Positions 1 to 8,547 of a stretch of 64,000 nucleotides of DNA are shown here, piece after piece. Below the pieces are notes generated by a model. That model was not told the origin of the DNA and did no database searches. It saw nothing but the letters and a program-made list of their open reading frames with translations. How positions within the stretch are numbered: position 1 is the first letter of the stretch; every line of letters begins with the position of its first letter. The stretch is from Synechococcus sp. PCC 7336 (GTDB lineage Bacteria > Cyanobacteriota > Cyanobacteriia > Thermostichales > PCC-7336). Both the position numbers and the translations under genes were made by a program. The stretch spans positions 1,845,268 through 1,909,267 of the forward strand of contig NZ_CM001776.1 in the NCBI RefSeq assembly GCF_000332275.1, in the 5' to 3' direction.

Positions 1-1
1 C

Positions 2-208
2 GAAGGCCAACGCCTCTACACCGCCGCCCTCAACGCCCAACAATAACAGCAACGCCAATACGGCACCCAAATCGGCACCACCGCCACCCTCAACCAACAA
101 AGAGAAACAGCCTACACCGCCTACATCCGCCACCTCCGCATCGCCCGCATCGCCCTAGAAAGCGACCCCCAATTACTGGAAGCAATGGGGGTATTGGTCA
201 GGTCTTGA
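2..208 (+). pseudogene. 3' end of a decayed cyanobacterial protein gene
   Basis: The frame beginning at base 2 reads as protein-like sequence (EGQRLYTAALNAQQ), hits a TAA stop at 44-46, then continues in the same frame to TGA at 206-208. The second part (for example QRETAYTAYIRHLRIARIAL) has the regular Ala/Tyr/Arg helical pattern of an uncharacterised bacterial family that I recognise only loosely. Both sides of the stop look like one continuous protein, so I infer a gene end broken by a nonsense mutation. The 5' part lies outside the window, so readthrough or a sequencing error cannot be excluded. Function is unknown. Confidence 0.4.
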
Positions 209-271
209 GGCGATCGCCCAAAATCTAAACCTCATCCAGATTGAGATCTGGAGTTTTCAGACATTGCTCTC

Positions 272-423
272 GGCCCCCTAAATCCCCCACCAGTGGGGGA
301 CTTCCGAGAGGCTATTGGCTTCGTTCTACAACTCTAATTATCGCGATCTCCATCGCCTTCCCCGCCTCCCAACCCTCAACTGGAACTGTACTCAAGTCCC
401 CCAGAATGGGGGATGTAGGGGGC
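272..423. repeat. Palindromic repeat element with inverted arms
   Basis: An arm of about 32 bp at 272-303 (starting GGCCCCCTAAATCCCCCA, ending GGGGGACTT) recurs as an imperfect reverse complement at 394-423. Each arm is itself a small hairpin built on TCCCCC/GGGGGA. About 90 bp of unique sequence lies between the arms. C-rich repeats of this kind are dispersed in many cyanobacterial genomes, and no transposase is present. The remaining spacer between base 208 and 489 shows no gene. Confidence 0.55.
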
Positions 424-488
424 GAATGCAGCGATCGACAGCGCTAATGGGAGGAACTCAAAACTACAGATTTCAGACTAGCTTCGGT

Positions 489-899
489 TTAAGACTCAAT
501 TGCTTGAATTTTATTCAGACCGAGCTGCTCGGGAGAGATGGTGCTGTCGAAGCGGGTGTAGTCGTCATAATCCGCCGCTTTCAAGTTGGCCCCCTCCAAT
601 CGAGCCCCGCGCAAATCGGTCCCCATTAAATCGCACCCCCGCAGGTCAGCATTCGATAAGTCTGCCTCGCTGAGCAAACAACCACTCAAATCCGCCCCGC
701 GCAAATTAGCAGCGCGCAAATTGGCTTGACTCAGATCGGCCTCCATCAGATCGGCCCCCTTCAACACCGCTTGGCTGAGATCGATGCCGCTCAACATGGC
801 CGCACTCAAATCCGCTCCGCGCAAGTTTGCCCCAGCAAACTGCCGCGCCCCAGCAGCATAGCGATCGCATAATTCAGAAGCCGCGATTGAAGTGACCAT
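489..899 (-). CDS. Pentapeptide repeat protein
   Basis: This 136-residue protein is built almost entirely of tandem A(D/N)LXX pentapeptides, such as ANLRGADLSAAMLSGIDLSQ. These repeats fold as a right-handed quadrilateral beta-helix. An N-terminal stretch of about 20 residues precedes the repeats, and a short C-terminal tail (around PEQLGLNKIQAIES) follows. There is no signal peptide, so a cytoplasmic location is likely. Cyanobacteria encode many such proteins and few have a known role. Nothing in the neighbourhood points to a partner. The start is the ATG at 897-899. Confidence 0.85.
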   Translation of the reverse strand: MVTSIAASELCDRYAAGARQFAGANLRGADLSAAMLSGIDLSQAVLKGADLMEADLSQANLRAANLRGADLSGCLLSEADLSNADLRGCDLMGTDLRGARLEGANLKAADYDDYTRFDSTISPEQLGLNKIQAIES

Positions 900-984
900 A
901 GCCTATCCGCCCAACTCCACCGAGTAGTTTTACCAATATTGTCAGTATCTTCCGAGATGCGGAGTTCAGCTCTGCTGCAGAGCC

Positions 985-2562
985 CTAACTCCCAGCCTTA
1001 TACAAGCCAATCTCCATCACCTCGTTCGTACCCACTTCAAAAGCAAATCCAATCCCCAAGGCATCGTAATTGACAAAATACAAATTGTCGCGCCTGCCCA
1101 CGCGACTGCTGAGGGGATAGGGATTGATTTCGTTGTAGCCATTTTCGCCGGGAGGACCGTAGACTTCGATGACGCGGGCATAAGTGTCGCCAATGCCGAT
1201 CCCTTCAGCGGTATAGGCGTCTGGACTCGTCATGTAAATGCGATCGGCAAAGTAGCTGCGGAAGGTGTTTCGATTGCGATAGCCAAACAGAACGTAGTCT
1301 TGCAGGTAATACAGCTCGAGATCGCTATCGGGCCGGAAAACATTTTCGCCCGATCGGCGCGGGACTTCGTCAATAAAGCCCAAGCGGCTGGCACTGGGGT
1401 TGCCCAAATCGAGCCCTAAAGAAAACCGACCGATGTTGCCCTCTTCCAAAAAAATCGAAGGACTGGGACGACGGCGATCGGGTTCGGAGCGGGGTAACAA
1501 CGTGGGGGCAACAGCCAGCCAATCGCGATCGGAGTCTAAAAACTGGGCGGGGACGATGCCGCGTTCGGTGGGAATGCCGGAAACATCCCCCAATGGGGCC
1601 GTTTGCCATTTGGCGATCGCCAATTCCACCGCTGCCCCCGACGGCAAAATGTAGAACTGCGTCTGCAGACTCGTACCCTGAGTCGGTTCTCCAGCTAGCA
1701 CCGTACTGCTACTCGTCGCCAAGCTCGCCGCCAACAGCACTGCCCCCTGACGGGTTTGTCCGTCCACCAAGACCGCGAGGGGAATTCCAGCGGCGATCGG
1801 CTGCAGGCTGCTATCCCACTCGATTTGCTCGCCGAATCGATTTTCGCTGGTGAGGATGGGGGAGATGGCGCGGGGCAGAAATAGACGAGCCACATCGGCA
1901 ACCACTTGGGGATCGTAGCCAATCGACCCCCTCAGATCCAAGACGACGCCATTGCTATAGGTCTGGAAAAAGAGCGCCTGCTTTAACTGATTGGCAGTGG
2001 CGGGGGTCAACTCGGGCACGGCAACGTAAGCCACCCCCGGAGCAATTTCTCGGGCCTGCAGGTCGGGGCGAGGGCGGTTGAGTAATTGGTCGAATTCCAG
2101 CGGCGAGAGCAGGCGATCGCTGGGTTCGGCATAGCGGGCTAAGAGGTTGCGAATAAAGTCGTATTCCACCTGTACGGGAGGCTGTTGGGATTGGGCCTGT
2201 TGCCGCATCAATTCCTCTTGCAGAAAAGAGTAGTTGACCGCATCGGCTTGAATTCCAGCCCGCAACGACTCGTTGATAAACAGATTGACGACTTGCTTCA
2301 GATCGCCACTAGCAGCGGCTGTCTCGGCAGTCGATTCGAGGCCAGCCGGAGGGATCGGGTCGGGATTGCCCGGGATCGTGGTGGATTCGATGCCGGAGGG
2401 AGGAATTGTGGGTAAAGGTTCCGGGATATCGGCAGGAGTGGCGGGAATGGGGATCGGGGGCAGATCTGCCTGGGCGAGGCTGGGGGAAGTCCCCCCCATA
2501 CTGGTGCTGCTGGCGATCGCCAGCAGTAGGCCCAGGCTAGAAATTCGGATAGACTTTGCCAT
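985..2562 (-). CDS. S41 (C-terminal processing) peptidase-like protein, probably inactive
   Basis: This is a 525-residue protein. I chose the ATG at 2560-2562, which gives a clean signal peptide (MAKSIRISSLGLLLAIASS); an upstream alternative start adds ten residues. A proline-rich linker follows, then an S41/CtpA-like core with VVLDLRGSIGYDPQVV and VLVDGQTRQGAVLLAASL. In active CtpA enzymes the second block reads roughly GTASASE with the nucleophilic serine, and a lysine lies in a following GKG motif. Here these positions read GQTRQGA and TQGTSLQ, so neither serine nor lysine is obvious. A C-terminal domain of about 150 residues follows. I infer an exported pseudo-peptidase or scaffold. The family call rests on motif reading. 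Confidence 0.7.
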   Translation of the reverse strand: MAKSIRISSLGLLLAIASSTSMGGTSPSLAQADLPPIPIPATPADIPEPLPTIPPSGIESTTIPGNPDPIPPAGLESTAETAAASGDLKQVVNLFINESLRAGIQADAVNYSFLQEELMRQQAQSQQPPVQVEYDFIRNLLARYAEPSDRLLSPLEFDQLLNRPRPDLQAREIAPGVAYVAVPELTPATANQLKQALFFQTYSNGVVLDLRGSIGYDPQVVADVARLFLPRAISPILTSENRFGEQIEWDSSLQPIAAGIPLAVLVDGQTRQGAVLLAASLATSSSTVLAGEPTQGTSLQTQFYILPSGAAVELAIAKWQTAPLGDVSGIPTERGIVPAQFLDSDRDWLAVAPTLLPRSEPDRRRPSPSIFLEEGNIGRFSLGLDLGNPSASRLGFIDEVPRRSGENVFRPDSDLELYYLQDYVLFGYRNRNTFRSYFADRIYMTSPDAYTAEGIGIGDTYARVIEVYGPPGENGYNEINPYPLSSRVGRRDNLYFVNYDALGIGFAFEVGTNEVMEIGLYKAGS

Positions 2563-3031
2563 TGTTTGGGTCTCCAACACCACAGCAACCACAGGCGATC
2601 GGGAGTGGCGATCGCCACCTCTTCAAACTGGAGGAATGTTTGCGGTAGGGCCATCCAGCTTCATGACTATTGTTACTGACGTTTATCCAGCTTTCACGTT
2701 CCGAGCGCAATATCCGAGCAACTCCAGGTTTCAACATGGATGCGGTTTCGCTTGCCGATCGGAAAGTGGAGTACTCGCAGGGTCTGCAGGTCACGCCATG
2801 CAAACGCGAGGGACCGAACAGCGAGACTCGGCTGTTCGAGGAGTTCTGTCACTGACTGGTGGACTGGAGGCGGTGGTGCTTCTTTATCGTGTCGCAGGTG
2901 GGGTGTGCTTGTGGGACGATCGCCGCTGACGTGTCTTGCAACTGCGGGGGCGATCGCTCCAGAATGGGGGCAGCTCTACCTATCTTCCTCCGCTTGCGTA
3001 TGATATTCCGCGTTGTTTTGGGATGGGGTCA
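2563..3031. other. Spacer with relic of an efflux ATPase 5' end
   Basis: No intact gene is seen here. At 2786-2840 the sequence resembles the start of the efflux ATPase gene at 4012-4066. Both contain GCAGGTCAC, a C or A, then CCATGCAA, and both translate to M-Q-x-x-x-T-E-Q-x-D-S-A. After that the relic diverges and stops at 2929. It looks like a truncated duplicate of the leader and first codons. Confidence 0.5.
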
Positions 3032-3325
3032 ATGAAAACGTTGACGGAGATACGGGATTGGCTGATTCGGCATCGAGACGGCTTGCGGGATGAGTTTCAT
3101 GTCAGTCAATTGGGGGTGTTTGGCTCTTATGCGAGGGGGGAGCAAACGGAGGCGAGCGATTTGGATTTGTTGGTGGAGTTTTCTCGGACGCCGAGTTTGC
3201 TAACGTTTGTGCGGTTGGAGGATTATCTCAGCGATCGCTTGCAGGTGAAGGTGGATTTGGTCCATCGGGCGGGGTTGAAGCCTCGACTGAGGGAACGGAT
3301 TCAACAGGAAGCGATCGATCTATGA
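3032..3325 (+). CDS. MNT-type nucleotidyltransferase antitoxin
   Basis: This 97-residue protein carries the minimal nucleotidyltransferase signature [20 protein letters not shown] (GSx10DxD) with the second and third metal-binding carboxylates downstream (VKVDLV). In MNT/HepT pairs the antitoxin transfers AMP from ATP to a tyrosine of the HepT toxin and so inactivates it. The start ATG at 3032 is preceded by GGATGGGG; an in-frame ATG at 3023 is the alternative. The stop overlaps the HepT start by four bases (ATGA), so the two genes are translationally coupled. Confidence 0.88.
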   Translation: MKTLTEIRDWLIRHRDGLRDEFHVSQLGVFGSYARGEQTEASDLDLLVEFSRTPSLLTFVRLEDYLSDRLQVKVDLVHRAGLKPRLRERIQQEAIDL

Positions 3326-3741
3326 GCGATCGCCGAGTTTCGAATTACGTGCAGGATATGGCGGACGCGCTTGAGGCGATCGAGGGATTTACGGAGGGGG
3401 TTAAGTTTGAGGAGTTTGCGGCCAATTTGGAAAAGCGCTTTGCTGTGGTGAGGGCGTTCGAGATTTGGGGGGAGGCGGCGAAGCGGGTGCCTCTATCTGT
3501 GCGAGAGCAATGGCCGGAGGTGCCGTGGCGGCAGATTGCGGGTATGCGAGATAAGTTGATTCACGATTATTTCGATACGGATGTGGCGGTGGTTTGGCAA
3601 ACGGTGATGGATGATGTGCCGGTCCTCAAGCCGTCGATTGTGGCGATTCTTGAGAGACTGTCGGAGTTGGAGGAATCGTATGGCACGGTCAAGTCGGTAC
3701 AGTCGTTGAAATCTTGGCTAATGGAACGGCGTTCGAAGTAG
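3322..3741 (+). CDS. HepT-like ribonuclease toxin (DUF86)
   Basis: This 139-residue helical protein contains RDKLIHDYF, matching the Rx4-6HxY motif of HEPN ribonucleases. The tyrosine of this motif is the residue AMPylated by the partner. It overlaps the upstream antitoxin by ATGA. The last 20 or so residues (from about [10 protein letters not shown] to the stop) do not look like HepT. They are an out-of-frame reading of a DUF4926 gene fragment that begins here, so the natural end of the toxin was probably replaced at a recombination junction. The catalytic motif lies upstream of the junction, so activity may be retained. Confidence 0.85.
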   Translation: MSDRRVSNYVQDMADALEAIEGFTEGVKFEEFAANLEKRFAVVRAFEIWGEAAKRVPLSVREQWPEVPWRQIAGMRDKLIHDYFDTDVAVVWQTVMDDVPVLKPSIVAILERLSELEESYGTVKSVQSLKSWLMERRSK

Positions 3742-3860
3742 AGTTCAGCGATCGCAATGGTCGCACTTTCGACTCTCTAGGTTTGCGTCCAGAACAAATT
3801 ATGGTGTTACATTTCGATCCGGCATCTCCCGAATCAGCGTCTGAAATGGTCATAGCATAA
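3654..3860 (+). pseudogene. DUF4926 family gene fragment overlapping the HepT tail
   Basis: In the frame shifted relative to HepT, codons from about 3681 read [20 protein letters not shown] and continue [20 protein letters not shown] to a TAA at 3858-3860. This is the typical C-terminal two thirds of DUF4926 proteins, small domains often found beside toxin-antitoxin genes. The N-terminal beta strands and a start codon are missing, and the fragment overlaps the HepT coding end. I read this as a 5'-truncated pseudogene joined to HepT by deletion. Confidence 0.7.
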
Positions 3861-3956
3861 GCAGGTCTAGCAAGAACCACCGCACCTGATTAAGCCCCCG
3901 TTGCAATTCCAGCAGAGATCTCTCTGGCAATAGACAATTGAAACAGGTAGAACTCG

Positions 3957-3975
3957 TTCGCAGAATTCTTGCGAA
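3957..3975. promoter_or_regulatory. Inverted repeat upstream of the efflux operon
   Basis: TTCGCA and TGCGAA flank a 7-bp centre (GAATTCT), giving a compact dyad about 50 bp before the ATG of the efflux ATPase. Size and position fit an operator for a small dimeric repressor, but no regulator gene is adjacent, so this is an inference from symmetry alone. Confidence 0.3.
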
Positions 3976-4023
3976 TAAAGAGCGGAGATCGCCCTTGCAG
4001 CGTCACATCCAGCAGGTCACACC

Positions 4024-4776
<753 letters not shown>

Positions 4777-4779
4777 GTC

Positions 4780-7146
4780 GTGCATCCCCTCGATCGCAAA
4801 TTGCTGCGAGAACTGCTCCGCCTGCGGGGACAGGCGATCGCGATCGGCTTAGTGGTGGCCTGTGGAATCGCCTGTTTTGTCATGTTTTTTAGCGCGCTGG
4901 AATCGCTGGAACTGACTCAGGTGACCTATTACGATCGCTATCGCTTTGCCGACGCATTCGCCGAACTGAAACGAGCTCCCGAATCCCTCGCGACCCAAAT
5001 TCAGGCCATCCCCGGCGTAGCGCAGGTGCAGACGCGGGTAGTGCGAGATGTCACCCTAGACGTTCCTGGCTTGGAGGAACCGGCAACGGGTCGCTTGGTG
5101 TCGATTCCCGAGCGGCACGCCCCAGTGTTAAACGACGTGTTTTTGCGGCAGGGACGCTATATCGAACCCAATCGCAGTGATGAAGTCTTGGTGAGCGAAG
5201 CCTTTGCCGAGGCGAACCATTTGCAGTTAGAAGACCAAATTGGAGCCATTATCAACGGTCGCTGGGAGGAGTTGCACATTGTCGGCATCGCGCTCTCCCC
5301 CGAATATGTCTACGAAGTGCGGGGGGCGGGAACGATATTTCCCGAAAATAAGCTGTTTGGGGTGCTGTGGCTGGGGCGGGAAGCCTTGGGTAACGCCTTC
5401 GATATGGATGGAGCGTTCAATAGCGTGGCGCTGACCCTGTCTCGCGGGGCATCGCTGGACGAAACGATCGATCGCCTCGATGGTCTGCTCGATCGCTATG
5501 GCGGCGTTGGGGCTTACGGGCGCAAAGATCAGTTGTCCCACAATATTGTGGCGAACGAACTGGAGGAATTAGGCAATACGGGAACTGTGATGCCGACGAT
5601 TTTTCTGGCGATCGCCGCTTTCCTCATCAACATTGTCATGACCCGCCTAGTGGCGACACAGCGGGAGCAAATCGCCGTGTTAAAAGCCTTTGGCTACAGC
5701 AATCTGGATGTGAGCTGGCACTATCTCAAGCTGGTGTTGGCCTTAGTGTTGGCGGGCACCGCTTTAGGCTTGGGCGTGGGGCTGTGGCTGGGCCAAGGAC
5801 TGACAGAACTCTACACCACCTTCTTCAGCTTTCCCCTACTGCGGTATACCGCCAGTTCCAGCACAATTGTCTCCGCTGTGCTGGTGAGTACCGGAGCTGC
5901 CGTGTTGGGAGGCATTCTGGCAGTGCGGCGAGCGGTTGTCTTGCCCCCTGCCGAGGCAATGCGCCCGGAACCCCCCGCTGAATTTCGTGCCACGCTGGTG
6001 GAACGGCTGGGCCTACAGCGCTTCTTCAACCCTCCCACTCGCATTATTCTGCGCAATCTGGAACGCACTCCGGTGCGATCGCTCCTCTCCACCGTCGGCA
6101 TTGGGGTAGCAGTGGCCATCTTAATTGCAAGTGGCTTCTTTCAGGCTGCCCTCGATCGCCTGATTGAAGTGCAGTTCTACAACGTGCAACGGGATGATGT
6201 GGCGATCGCCTTTACCGAAGCTCGCCCCGCCCGCGTCCGCCACGAACTCGATCGCCTGCCGGGGGTACTCAGGGCCGAGCCCTACCGATTGGTGCCCGCC
6301 CGCTTGCGTTACGGGCATCGGGTACGCCGCAATGCCATTACCGGCATCGATCCGGCGGGAGAGTTGCGCAATCTGGTCGATCGCGATCTCAATTCCGTTT
6401 ACCTGCCGAATGAAGGGTTAGTACTCACCACCACATTGGCAGAACTGTTGGATGTAGAGGTGGGAGATGCGCTGACAGTCGAGGTCTTAGAGGGCAGCCG
6501 TCCGGTTAAATCGGTAATAGTGGCGGGGACCATCGACGAAATGTTGGGACTGTCTGCCTATATGAACATAGCCGCCCTCAACCGGCTGATGGAGGAGGAC
6601 CAAACAGTCTCGGGTGCCTATCTGGCTACAGACCCGCAGTTGTCGAGTCAACTGTACGATCGCCTCAAAGAAATTCCGGCAGTGACGGGAATCTCTTTTC
6701 GCGAGGCGGCACTACAAAGTTTTGAAGACATTAGCGCCAATAACCTGCGGGTGACGTCCGGCTTCTTAACGGTATTCGCCTGCATTATCAGCTTTAGCGT
6801 TATCTACAACTCGGCCCGCATTGCCCTGTCGGAGCGGGAGCGCGAGCTAGCCAGCTTGCGGATTATGGGATTTACGCGGGCAGAGATTGCCTACATTTTG
6901 CTGGGGGAACAGGCGGTGTTGGTGCTGGTGGCTATCCCAGTTGGGTTTGCCATTGGCTGGGGGTTGGTGCTGTTGATGTCAGCCGCGTTTCATACAGAAC
7001 TGATGCGCTTGCCCACGATTGTGACCCGCTCTGGGTACGCCTTCGCGGCGATCGTCATTCTGCTCTCGGCACTGGCGTCCGGTTGGATTGTGCGCCGTCG
7101 CCTCGATCGCCTCGATCTGATTGCCGTCTTGAAAACAAGGGAGTAA
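4780..7146 (+). CDS. ABC transporter permease with two FtsX domains
   Basis: This 788-residue membrane protein starts at a GTG three bases after the ATPase stop. An N-terminal membrane helix (about residues 18-40) precedes a large periplasmic domain. A first FtsX core follows at about 270-400 with three helices (TIFLAIAAFLINIVM, then VLALVLAGTALGLGVG). A fourth helix (LLSTVGIGVAVAILIASGFF) leads to a second periplasmic domain, and a second FtsX core fills the C-terminus (TVFACIISFSVIYNSARIAL onward). This is the long duplicated layout of the ABC3/FtsX superfamily rather than the single-domain MacB form, so one polypeptide could supply both halves of the pore. Confidence 0.92.
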   Translation: MHPLDRKLLRELLRLRGQAIAIGLVVACGIACFVMFFSALESLELTQVTYYDRYRFADAFAELKRAPESLATQIQAIPGVAQVQTRVVRDVTLDVPGLEEPATGRLVSIPERHAPVLNDVFLRQGRYIEPNRSDEVLVSEAFAEANHLQLEDQIGAIINGRWEELHIVGIALSPEYVYEVRGAGTIFPENKLFGVLWLGREALGNAFDMDGAFNSVALTLSRGASLDETIDRLDGLLDRYGGVGAYGRKDQLSHNIVANELEELGNTGTVMPTIFLAIAAFLINIVMTRLVATQREQIAVLKAFGYSNLDVSWHYLKLVLALVLAGTALGLGVGLWLGQGLTELYTTFFSFPLLRYTASSSTIVSAVLVSTGAAVLGGILAVRRAVVLPPAEAMRPEPPAEFRATLVERLGLQRFFNPPTRIILRNLERTPVRSLLSTVGIGVAVAILIASGFFQAALDRLIEVQFYNVQRDDVAIAFTEARPARVRHELDRLPGVLRAEPYRLVPARLRYGHRVRRNAITGIDPAGELRNLVDRDLNSVYLPNEGLVLTTTLAELLDVEVGDALTVEVLEGSRPVKSVIVAGTIDEMLGLSAYMNIAALNRLMEEDQTVSGAYLATDPQLSSQLYDRLKEIPAVTGISFREAALQSFEDISANNLRVTSGFLTVFACIISFSVIYNSARIALSERERELASLRIMGFTRAEIAYILLGEQAVLVLVAIPVGFAIGWGLVLLMSAAFHTELMRLPTIVTRSGYAFAAIVILLSALASGWIVRRRLDRLDLIAVLKTRE

Positions 7147-7151
7147 GGGGG

Positions 7152-8489
7152 ATGAAGCGGTTGAAAAACATTCCTCGACGATTCGCTTACCTGCTGGCAG
7201 GCACTGGGATCGCGGCAGGTTTGGTGTGGGCCTTTCGTCCGGCTCCGCTGCTGGTGGATATGGGACAGGTGGAGCGAGGGGAGTTGGTGGTGACAGTGGA
7301 TGCGGAGGGGCAGACGCGGGTGCGATCGCGCTTCGTTGTGGCTGCTCCCGTGGCAGGACGACTGCAGCGGATCGATTTAGATCCGGGAGATGCGGTAGCG
7401 CAGGGGGAGGGGGTGGCCCAGATCGATCCGCTACCGCTGACCTCTCAAGTGGAGGAAGCCCAAGCTCGCTTGCAGGAGTTTCGGGCCGAGCGGGAGGGGG
7501 TGGAGACGCAGCGGCACAAACCGGCAGAATTGTTGCAAGCAGAGGCTCAGATTCGGGCGGAGGTGGCGGAGCAGCAGGAGATGGCGGCTCGGGTGAGGGA
7601 GATGGAAGCGGCCTTGGCGCAGGCGCAACGCGATCGCGAGCGGTTTGAAAGGCTGGCCTCGGAAGGAGCGGTGTCGCAGCAGAGGCTTGAATCGGCGCAG
7701 TTGGAGGAGGAGACCGAGCGGCAGGCTTTGGCGGCTGCGCAGCAGGATGAGGCTAGGGCGATCGCCGAGGTGGAGGCCGCCCGCGAGACATTGCAGCGGT
7801 TACAGGCGGAGCAGAGCGATCCCGATTATCTGCTCGACGTGTTCGATGCCCGCATTGCCAGTGTGGAAGCGGAGTTGGCCAATTTGGTGGACGAGGCCAA
7901 TCGCACAGAAATTTACGCCCCTGCCGACGGTCAGGTTTTGCGGGTCATGCAGGAGAGCGAGCGATTTGTGGAAGCAGGGGAGCCGCTGCTGGAGGTGGGG
8001 GATTTAGCCCGAATGGAGATTGTGGTAGATATTCTCTCGACGGATGCCGTCAAGGTGCGTCCGGGAACCGATTTGTTGGTGGTGAATTGGGGTAGAGACG
8101 AGACCCTTTTGGCCCGAGTGCGCATGGTGGAGCCTTCTGCGTTTACAGAGGTTTCGGCGTTAGGGGTGGACGAGCAACGGGTGAATGTCATTGCCGATTT
8201 TGTGGACTCCTCCGAGGCGTTGGGGGATAACTATCGCATCGATGCCCGCATTGTGGTTTGGCAAGCGGATGATGTCTTGAAGATCCCTCTGAGCGCGTTA
8301 GATCCCTGTGATGGTGGGGGCTGGTGCGTGTTTGTCGTCGAGCAGGGCAAAGCGAGGCTGCAACAGGTGGAGATTGGGCCGCGCAGTCGGTTTGAGGTGG
8401 CGATCGCCGCTGGGCTGCAGGAAGGAGAGACGGTGATTTTGCATCCTTCGGAGAAGGTGGGGGATGGCGATCGGGTGGAGTTGCGATAG
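7152..8489 (+). CDS. HlyD-family periplasmic adaptor subunit
   Basis: This 445-residue protein has a single N-terminal membrane anchor (FAYLLAGTGIAAGLVWAF) and a biotinyl-lipoyl-like half (VVAAPVAGRLQRIDLDPGDA). A long Glu/Ala/Gln-rich alpha-helical hairpin covers about residues 100-250, then comes the second lipoyl half (IYAPADGQVLRVM) and a beta-barrel. This is the membrane fusion layout that links an inner-membrane exporter to an outer-membrane channel. I chose ATG 7152, which follows AAGGGGG by a few bases; an upstream frame extension reads back into the permease. It is the third gene of the efflux operon. No TolC homologue is in the window. Confidence 0.92.
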   Translation: MKRLKNIPRRFAYLLAGTGIAAGLVWAFRPAPLLVDMGQVERGELVVTVDAEGQTRVRSRFVVAAPVAGRLQRIDLDPGDAVAQGEGVAQIDPLPLTSQVEEAQARLQEFRAEREGVETQRHKPAELLQAEAQIRAEVAEQQEMAARVREMEAALAQAQRDRERFERLASEGAVSQQRLESAQLEEETERQALAAAQQDEARAIAEVEAARETLQRLQAEQSDPDYLLDVFDARIASVEAELANLVDEANRTEIYAPADGQVLRVMQESERFVEAGEPLLEVGDLARMEIVVDILSTDAVKVRPGTDLLVVNWGRDETLLARVRMVEPSAFTEVSALGVDEQRVNVIADFVDSSEALGDNYRIDARIVVWQADDVLKIPLSALDPCDGGGWCVFVVEQGKARLQQVEIGPRSRFEVAIAAGLQEGETVILHPSEKVGDGDRVELR

Positions 8490-8547
8490 CGACGTTCAGA
8501 CCAGAAGAGTCTTGCAATTGAATGCCTCTCTTTTTTTGACGATATTC

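Noticed and set aside
2273-2929. Long plus-strand open frame of 218 codons across the S41 gene
   Set aside because: It is a shadow of the S41 gene in its first two thirds. Only the last part (from 2798) has meaning, as a relic of the efflux ATPase start.
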